DNA of 64,000 bases from Kiritimatiellia bacterium (lineage in GTDB: Bacteria; Verrucomicrobiota; Kiritimatiellia; RFP12; UBA1067), in assembly GCA_028686345.1 (NCBI GenBank), contig JAQUCE010000003.1:1-64000 (forward strand), written 5' to 3'. A program made the translations under genes and the position numbers. Positions 58,505 through 64,000 of the stretch are shown here, in pieces (position 1 is the first letter of the stretch; every line of letters starts with the position of its first letter). The notes under the pieces were generated by a model. It was not told where the DNA came from and searched no databases. It worked only from the letters and a program-made list of their open reading frames with translations.

Positions 58505-59470
58505 TCATAAAACAAGGGTGCAATTTTTTAAGATTTCCCTTGCCTGTTCAATATCCTCGGCCACCTGTTGCATTAGCTCAGTGGCTGACGGAAACGCCTG
58601 CTCCTCGCGCAGAAAGGCGATAAAGTGAACTTTGATCTCTTTGCCGTACAGAGTGTTGTTGAAGTCAAAGAGATGGGTTTCAAGAACGATCTCATCCGGG
58701 GAGGTGTCGCTGAAAGTCGGGCGCACCCCTAGATTGGCGGCGCCGCCATAGGTCTCAGCGCCAAGCGTGATGCGCACAGCATAAACCCCTTTGGCTGGCA
58801 GAAGGTCAACATCAGGGATAATGTTAGCGGTTGCCAGGTTCAGGCGATGGCCAACGCCCCTGCCGCCAACCACTTTTCCGCTCACGGCATAGGGCCGTCC
58901 CAGCATCTGGCTGGCATCGGCAACACGGCCCTCGCAAACAGCACAGCGAATCCTGGTGCTGGAGATCTCCACTCCGCCAAAGCCAGCGTAGGGCACAACA
59001 ACGACTTTGAAGCCAAAGTGTTTGCCATACTGCGCTAAAACTTCGGGGGTGCCGACAGCCTGTTTGCCAAAGCTCCAGTTGTGGCCGCAGCGAACCTCAC
59101 GCAACTGGGAGCGCTGCGCGCAGCCAGCCTCTTTGTCGCATAGCCAGCGCACAAAATCGCCTGGTTCTTGAGACGCGATTTCGCGCGTGAAATCAATTAG
59201 GAGCACGCCGTCAATCCCGAGCTTCTCAAAGAGCTCCAGGCGCTCCTGGGTTGAGCTGAGCAGTTGAGGGCGTTTATAGGGCGCCAGCAGCGCAAGCGGG
59301 TGCTGGTCAAAGGTCATGATCCAGGCCTGCCCAATGATCGCCCGCGCGCGCTCCACCGCGCTTTTCAACAAGGCCTGATGCCCCTTATGGACACCATCAA
59401 AGAAGCCGACAGCCAGGACAACGGGCATTGACAGATCACGAAACTGGGATGGCTCTCTAAAAATCTTCAT
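58505..59470 (-). CDS. ribF: Bifunctional riboflavin kinase / FAD synthetase
   Basis: RibF makes FMN from riboflavin and ATP, then FAD from FMN and ATP. The start is ATG 59470 (MKIFREPSQFRDLSMPVVLA), with GAGG upstream; a longer frame from 59572 has no support. The FAD synthetase domain shows VGFFDGVHKGHQAL, and EISSTRIRCAVCEGRVADAS closes it. The kinase domain has GRGVGHRLNLATANI in place of the usual L-G-x-P-T-A-N-I: the Pro is replaced by Ala, while the metal-site Thr and Asn are kept. It follows truB by 64 bases in the common infB-rbfA-truB-ribF order. Confidence 0.94.
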   Translation of the reverse strand: MKIFREPSQFRDLSMPVVLAVGFFDGVHKGHQALLKSAVERARAIIGQAWIMTFDQHPLALLAPYKRPQLLSSTQERLELFEKLGIDGVLLIDFTREIASQEPGDFVRWLCDKEAGCAQRSQLREVRCGHNWSFGKQAVGTPEVLAQYGKHFGFKVVVVPYAGFGGVEISSTRIRCAVCEGRVADASQMLGRPYAVSGKVVGGRGVGHRLNLATANIIPDVDLLPAKGVYAVRITLGAETYGGAANLGVRPTFSDTSPDEIVLETHLFDFNNTLYGKEIKVHFIAFLREEQAFPSATELMQQVAEDIEQAREILKNCTLVL

Positions 59471-59534
59471 CAGACTGCCTCGGTTTACACACCGCCGCTC
59501 CCGCGACCACAGGTGCTGTTTAAAATTGTAACCC

Positions 59535-60263
59535 TCATGCGCGCACGGCAAACTGCTCATACGGCAAAACACGTTGATTCAGCTGCGCCAGGGTCAGACT
59601 CAGCGCATCCTCAAAGGGCATGGCATTCTGGAGTTCAAAGCTGCCGGAGTGTGTGCGCCGCAAGGCATCCAGCGAAGCGCCGCAGCCCAAAGCCGCGCCC
59701 ATGTCATGCGCCAGTGTGCGCACATAAGTTCCTTTGGTGGTGATCACCTCGAAAGAGAGTAGCGGTGGTTGCCAGCTGGTGACAACAAACCGGTAGACAT
59801 GCACAAAGCGTTGTTTTCTCTCGATCTCCTCGCCTTTACGCGCCAGTTTATAGAGAGGGACACCCCCCACTTTGACAGCAGAGACCATTGGTGGAGTTTG
59901 AAAAAGATCGCCGGTCAGCGCTTTCATCCCTGCTTCCACCTGCTCGCGGGTCACGTGCTCCCAGGGGTTTTCCTCCAGCACCTCACCATCACAGTCCTGG
60001 CTTGAGGTTACGACTCCCAGGCGGATTACTCCTGTATAGGTTTTATCGCCCCCCATCACCTGATCGGAAAGTTTAGTTCCTTTACCGAGCAACAAAACCA
60101 GCAAGCCCGTTGCATTGGGATCAAGCGTCCCGCCATGCCCCACCTTTTTCAACTGGAACTTTCGGCGGATTGCATGCACAATGTCGTGCGACGTGCACCC
60201 GGCAGGCTTGTCCACCAGCAGAACTCCATCGCGGCACTCGTTATAACTCTTTAATTTCTTCAA
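59535..60263 (-). CDS. truB: tRNA pseudouridine(55) synthase
   Basis: The 242-residue TruB isomerises U55 in the T-loop of tRNAs. The catalytic Asp lies in GHGGTLDPNATGLLVL; GVLLVDKPAGCTSHDIV opens the protein, and KTYTGVIRLGVVTSSQDCDG and TKGTYVRTLAHDMG are conserved. It starts at TTG 60263, whose bases overlap the rbfA stop (TTGA), so it is translationally coupled to rbfA. It is shorter than E. coli TruB because the C-terminal PUA-like domain is reduced. Confidence 0.95.
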   Translation of the reverse strand: MKKLKSYNECRDGVLLVDKPAGCTSHDIVHAIRRKFQLKKVGHGGTLDPNATGLLVLLLGKGTKLSDQVMGGDKTYTGVIRLGVVTSSQDCDGEVLEENPWEHVTREQVEAGMKALTGDLFQTPPMVSAVKVGGVPLYKLARKGEEIERKQRFVHVYRFVVTSWQPPLLSFEVITTKGTYVRTLAHDMGAALGCGASLDALRRTHSGSFELQNAMPFEDALSLTLAQLNQRVLPYEQFAVRA

Positions 60264-60628
60264 AGGTTTTCAACCTCTGGCTCATCGTTCAAGCGCGAGA
60301 TAAGAGCAAGCACATGGTCACCTTTTTCAATGGAGCGATCCAACTTGAAAGTCAGGCGCGGAGTGTATTTGAGCGTCAAATCGCGGTTGATAATTGACTG
60401 CAGATCCTTTGCTTTACGAGAGAGATGAGTAATCATCCGCGTGCGCTGATCCTCATGACCATACACTGAGACCATCACCGTTGCATTACGCAGATTAGGG
60501 GCGCAATCGACCTGGGTGACGGTGATTGCGGCTAAATCAATGGTCTCGCCAGCGAACACCTGATAGAGAGCCTCCCCGATCGCGCGACGGAGAAGCACAT
60601 TAATACGATCCATACGTTTGACAGCCAC
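60260..60628 (-). CDS. rbfA: Ribosome-binding factor A
   Basis: The 122-residue KH-fold protein helps 30S maturation by binding the 16S 5' region. It starts at GTG 60628 with GGGAGG upstream (MAVKRMDRINVLLRRAIGEA). ITVTQVDCAPNLRNATVMVS and DLTLKYTPRLTFKLDRSIEK are the family's conserved parts. It lies 31 bases after infB and overlaps truB. Confidence 0.95.
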   Translation of the reverse strand: MAVKRMDRINVLLRRAIGEALYQVFAGETIDLAAITVTQVDCAPNLRNATVMVSVYGHEDQRTRMITHLSRKAKDLQSIINRDLTLKYTPRLTFKLDRSIEKGDHVLALISRLNDEPEVENL

Positions 60629-60659
60629 ATTAGCCTCCCAACCTTTAATCAGAGCTGCG

Positions 60660-63275
60660 TCACAGCGTCACAGGCAACAGCTCCTGAACATAACACTCGA
60701 CAATATCGCCCACCGCGAAATCCTCAAACCCCTTGAACAGGATGCCGCACTCCTGCGATCCAGAGACCTCAGAGACCACCTGCTGGAAGTGTTGAAGTTT
60801 AGCGAGCGTGCCTTCATAGACAACCTCAGAGCCGCGTTTAATGCGATAGTAACCTTTGGCGAGCAGCGTTCCATTCAGCATCTGACAGCCAGCGACACGC
60901 CCGGTCTTGCCAATGTCAAAGATGGCGCGTATCTCCGCATGCCCCCGTACAACCTCTTTATACTCAGGCGGCAGCAGATCGAGCATGCGCTCTTTAATGA
61001 AATCCAGCATCTCATAGATGATACGGAAGGTATTGATGCGAACACCATCATGCCGCGCAAGTTGCTGAACGCCAGACTCAATACCAACGCTAAAGCCGAC
61101 CACCAGTGCCGAACCAGCGGCGGCTTTATTGACATCGGTTGCCGAAACATTGCCGATGCCATCTGAGATCACATTGAGTTTGACCTTCTCACTCTTGATT
61201 TCATTAAAGGCTTCGACTATGGCTTCGAGCGAGCCCTGGGTGTCGGCCTTGACAATCACCGGCAGCTCCAGCTTCTTACCCGAACTCATCAGCAGCATGG
61301 CATCCATTGATTTGGGTTTGGAAGCTGAGAGTTGTGCCATCTTGTTGGCATTGGCGGCTTCAGAGGCCAGTGCCCGCGTACGCTTCTCATTGTTCATAAC
61401 ACGGAACTCCGCGCCTGCTTCAGGCACCCCGGAAAGGCCCATGCACTTCACAGCGGTTGATGGTCCGGCGGATTTCACGCGCCGTCCACGGTCGTCAATC
61501 AAACCGCGCGACTTACCAAAGTACTCGCCGCACAGCAGTATGTCGCCCACTTTCAACGTGCCGCCCTTGATCAGCAGGGTTGCGGTTGGCCCGAGCCCCT
61601 GTTCAAGCTGCGCTTCAACAACAATACCGTCGGCGCGCCGCTTGGGATTCGCCATCAGTTCCAGCATATCAGCTTGCAGGAGGATCATATCCAAAAGATG
61701 ATCCATGCCGGCGCCTGTGGCGGCAGAGACCTCTGAACAGATAACATCGCCGCCCCACTCTTCCGGGGTAAGTCCCTCGGCCTGCAACATCTGGCGCACC
61801 TTGTCCGGCTGCGCATCCGGCAGGTCACATTTATTGATGGCAACCATGATTTGGACACCCGCTGCCCGGGCATGCTTAATGGCCTCGCGGGTTTGCGGCA
61901 TGATACCATCGTCCGCTGCAATGATAATCACAGCAATATCGGTCATACTGGCTCCACGCTCACGCATGGATGAAAACGCGGCATGGCCCGGGGTATCGAG
62001 GAAGGTAATCTTGCGTCCGCTAAGCTCCAATGTGTAAGCACCGAGATGCTGGGTGATACCACCCGCCTCGCCTGAGGCAACCTTTGTATTGCGAATACGA
62101 TCCATGAGCGAGGTTTTGCCATGGTCAACATGTCCAAGAAAGGTGACCACCGGCGGACGCACCACCATGTCGCTAATTTCATCCTCCGGGATCGCATCAT
62201 CAGAGCCAGAGGTTTTCAGTACCGGCCTGCGCTCGCTCGAACGTTTCTGGCGCTCGATCTCAATTTTAAATCCATATTTATCAGTCAGACGACTGGCAAT
62301 ATCAAGCTCTATCCGCTCATTGATTGAGACCAGCATGTTCATCTGCATCAGATCAGCGATCAACCGGTTGGGACGTAATCCCATTCTCTCGGCCAGCTCT
62401 TTAATAACAACCGCACCACGCAGCGTGATAATCCGATCAGGCGCAACGCTCTTCTCATCCATTGCAGTGGCCGTGACCTCACGCTGCCTTAGAACCTGGC
62501 GCTGCGGCGCGCCGCGTGGACGAACCACCTCGCGCTGATGGCGCTCACTCTCTTTGTCAGCTTTACCCTCTTTAAACCCGGGCCTTTGATCGTGCGCGCG
62601 CGCCGGCTTTGTGGCCTTCACGCTCTTGTCAGCGCGCTCAAAACGAGTTTCAACAGCTTCCGCGGTCGACTCATCAATCTTTTTGGGCGGTTTGGCTGCA
62701 GGGGCTGCCGCGCCTGCAGGCTTAGGCTTCTTCTTGGCAACTGGCGCCACAGGGGCAACGTCTGAGCCGGTCTCAGCCGCCGGCGCAACAGCCGCAGCCG
62801 TCGGCTCAACACCCTCAGCCACCGGCTCAACAGCCGCAGCCGTCGGCTCAACAGCCGCAGCCACCGGCGCAACAGCCTCAGCTGTGACCACGGGGGTCTC
62901 GATCTTTTCCGGTTGCACCTCTTCAGCTGCCTGCGCGGGCAGAGCCTGGGTTGGAACCACCTTGCCCTTCAGCAAAGCGTCCATCTCCAAAGCCTTGTCG
63001 CGATGAACCTTAAGGGCTGCGCCCTCTATTTTGGTGCGCTCCAGCACTCGGCTCACCACAGCCTTGAGTTTCTTTTCACGCTGAGCAGCGCGCTCAGCAA
63101 CCCCGCGCTCAATCTCAATGTTTGAACGCTTGTTCAGCGCCTCCTGGAGTTTTTTTACATCACCCTCCTCAAGCTTGGTTAAAGGCGAATAGACCTCAAT
63201 ATCCAACGCCTCAGCCTGCTTCATAACCTCATAACTGGAGGTTTGCGCTCTGCCTGCAAGTTCACATACTCTCAT
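60660..63275 (-). CDS. infB: Translation initiation factor IF-2
   Basis: The 871-residue GTPase brings fMet-tRNA to the 30S subunit. The N-terminal IF2_N helical region is [20 protein letters not shown]. An Ala/Pro/Glu-rich linker with VEPTAAA-type repeats follows at about 105-190, then a second IF2_N-like domain, where [20 protein letters not shown] is seen. The G domain starts near residue 380: GHVDHGKTS (G1), GGITQHLG (G2), DTPGHAAF (G3), NKCD (G4) and SAATG (G5). Domains II-IV follow, ending [19 protein letters not shown]. The start is an ATG 6 bases after the nusA stop, with GGGAG overlapping the nusA end. Confidence 0.97.
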   Translation of the reverse strand: MRVCELAGRAQTSSYEVMKQAEALDIEVYSPLTKLEEGDVKKLQEALNKRSNIEIERGVAERAAQREKKLKAVVSRVLERTKIEGAALKVHRDKALEMDALLKGKVVPTQALPAQAAEEVQPEKIETPVVTAEAVAPVAAAVEPTAAAVEPVAEGVEPTAAAVAPAAETGSDVAPVAPVAKKKPKPAGAAAPAAKPPKKIDESTAEAVETRFERADKSVKATKPARAHDQRPGFKEGKADKESERHQREVVRPRGAPQRQVLRQREVTATAMDEKSVAPDRIITLRGAVVIKELAERMGLRPNRLIADLMQMNMLVSINERIELDIASRLTDKYGFKIEIERQKRSSERRPVLKTSGSDDAIPEDEISDMVVRPPVVTFLGHVDHGKTSLMDRIRNTKVASGEAGGITQHLGAYTLELSGRKITFLDTPGHAAFSSMRERGASMTDIAVIIIAADDGIMPQTREAIKHARAAGVQIMVAINKCDLPDAQPDKVRQMLQAEGLTPEEWGGDVICSEVSAATGAGMDHLLDMILLQADMLELMANPKRRADGIVVEAQLEQGLGPTATLLIKGGTLKVGDILLCGEYFGKSRGLIDDRGRRVKSAGPSTAVKCMGLSGVPEAGAEFRVMNNEKRTRALASEAANANKMAQLSASKPKSMDAMLLMSSGKKLELPVIVKADTQGSLEAIVEAFNEIKSEKVKLNVISDGIGNVSATDVNKAAAGSALVVGFSVGIESGVQQLARHDGVRINTFRIIYEMLDFIKERMLDLLPPEYKEVVRGHAEIRAIFDIGKTGRVAGCQMLNGTLLAKGYYRIKRGSEVVYEGTLAKLQHFQQVVSEVSGSQECGILFKGFEDFAVGDIVECYVQELLPVTL

Positions 63276-63281
63276 ACTGTT

Positions 63282-64000
63282 TTACTCTCCCAAATCTTCA
63301 ACACTGCTAGCCGCCGCTGCCGCAGCCCAGATCGTACTGGCGGTTATATCATCAAATTCGCAAATTTCCTGTAAATAGGCGGCCTCCACCTCAACAATCC
63401 CCTCTGTTGTCAGAAAACCGCACTCAACCAGTTTCGTCGCGACCTCATCTGTCAGGTCGAGCACCTCCGCCAGCTCCTCAATCGCGCTCTTGCGCTTGTC
63501 CTCAAAGGAGGTCTCCTCCTCCACCTTTTGAATATCAATACGCCAGCCGGTTAACTTGGATGCCAGGCGCACATTCTGACCGCGCTTGCCAATCGCCAGC
63601 GAAAGCTGATCAGCATCCACCGTCACATGCACTGTGCGGCGGCCCTCCTCCTCTGCCTCATCCAGCTCAATCGCTTTCAGCTTGGCAGGGGAAAGCGCCT
63701 GCGTGACATACTGTTTGATATCAGCACTCCACCGGACAATATCAATCTTCTCGCCATTCAACTCGCGCACAATATTACGCACGCGCACACCGCGCAAGCC
63801 CACACAGGCACCGACTGGATCAACCTTTTCATCCAGGGTTTTGACGGCAATCTTAGAGCGGTAACCAGCATCACGGGCCACCCCCATCACCTCCACAATG
63901 CCGTCTGCGATCTCGGAGACCTCTAAACAGAAGAGAGTTTTGACAAAATCATTACAAGCGCGGGAAAGCACCACGGCCGGTCCGCTAGAGGCTGCCTGCA
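63282..64000 (-). CDS. nusA: Transcription termination/antitermination factor NusA (N-terminus beyond window)
   Basis: The frame is open to the window edge (…SSGPAVVLSRACNDFVKTLF). The visible 239 residues cover the end of the S1 domain, both KH domains (GYRSKIAVKTLDEKVDPVGA; LSLAIGKRGQNVRLASKLTG) and a C-terminal helix-hairpin-helix-like segment (EELAEVLDLTDEVATKLVEC). NusA binds RNA polymerase and controls pausing. The order nusA-infB-rbfA-truB-ribF is conserved across bacteria. The N-terminal RNA-polymerase-binding domain is missing here. Confidence 0.95.
   Translation of the reverse strand, partial: QAASSGPAVVLSRACNDFVKTLFCLEVSEIADGIVEVMGVARDAGYRSKIAVKTLDEKVDPVGACVGLRGVRVRNIVRELNGEKIDIVRWSADIKQYVTQALSPAKLKAIELDEAEEEGRRTVHVTVDADQLSLAIGKRGQNVRLASKLTGWRIDIQKVEEETSFEDKRKSAIEELAEVLDLTDEVATKLVECGFLTTEGIVEVEAAYLQEICEFDDITASTIWAAAAAASSVEDLGE

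Overview
The window looks like a chromosomal segment of a Gram-negative bacterium of the PVC superphylum, most likely Kiritimatiellota, Lentisphaerota or a close Verrucomicrobia relative. This is inferred from gene content: a V-type ATPase, a Cys-type sulfatase, GLUG, beta-helix and autotransporter-strand secreted proteins, TRL-like lipoproteins, secreted two-FAD-domain oxidoreductases, and many secreted carbohydrate-active proteins. No rRNA is present to confirm it. GC content is moderately high, and the spaces between genes are filled with short palindromic repeats.

Layout. Positions 1-10690 (minus strand) hold four secreted surface or matrix-type proteins. They are a 2211-residue RHS/YD-repeat protein with an N-terminal caspase-like domain, a beta-helix gene broken by a frameshift, a formylglycine-generating-enzyme-like gene broken by an N-terminal deletion and frameshift, and a GLUG-repeat protein cut by the window edge. 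Positions 11367-18849 (minus) hold a giant autotransporter-strand/PA14/LamG protein followed directly by a long-chain acyl-CoA ligase. Positions 19281-27542 (plus) carry smc, three V-ATPase genes (subunits D, I, K) without A or B, and a HAD phosphatase. A 121-bp miniature inverted-repeat element with a 9-bp target duplication has inserted at the end of the subunit I gene and now supplies its stop codon.

Positions 27543-31767 are repeat-rich and contain uppP, tRNA-Asp and a sugar-phosphate isomerase-like gene. Positions 31768-44136 (plus) hold a U32 peptidase-family protein, a secreted glycosidase coupled to a secreted zinc peptidase, two TRL-like lipoproteins and three secreted polysaccharide-active proteins. 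Two of these carry near-identical C-terminal modules. Positions 44516-46620 are the rpsB-tsf operon with a clear terminator. Positions 47338-56747 (minus) are a secreted degradation cluster: M60-like peptidase, phosphoesterase, glycosidase, FAD oxidoreductase and sulfatase. Positions 57019-64000 (minus) are tRNA-Glu, pcnB, ribF and the conserved nusA-infB-rbfA-truB block.

How the genes fit together. Housekeeping blocks (translation, chromosome structure, ion pumping, cell-wall lipid recycling) alternate with blocks of secreted enzymes and adhesin-like proteins aimed at external glycans or glycoproteins. The least explained parts are the caspase-like domain whose Cys and His motifs come in reversed order on the RHS protein, the mosaic of several repeat families (including a ten-copy GGGACAGGCACTGATTT motif), the target-duplicating miniature element, and a C-terminal Ile-rich tail shared by three otherwise different secreted proteins.
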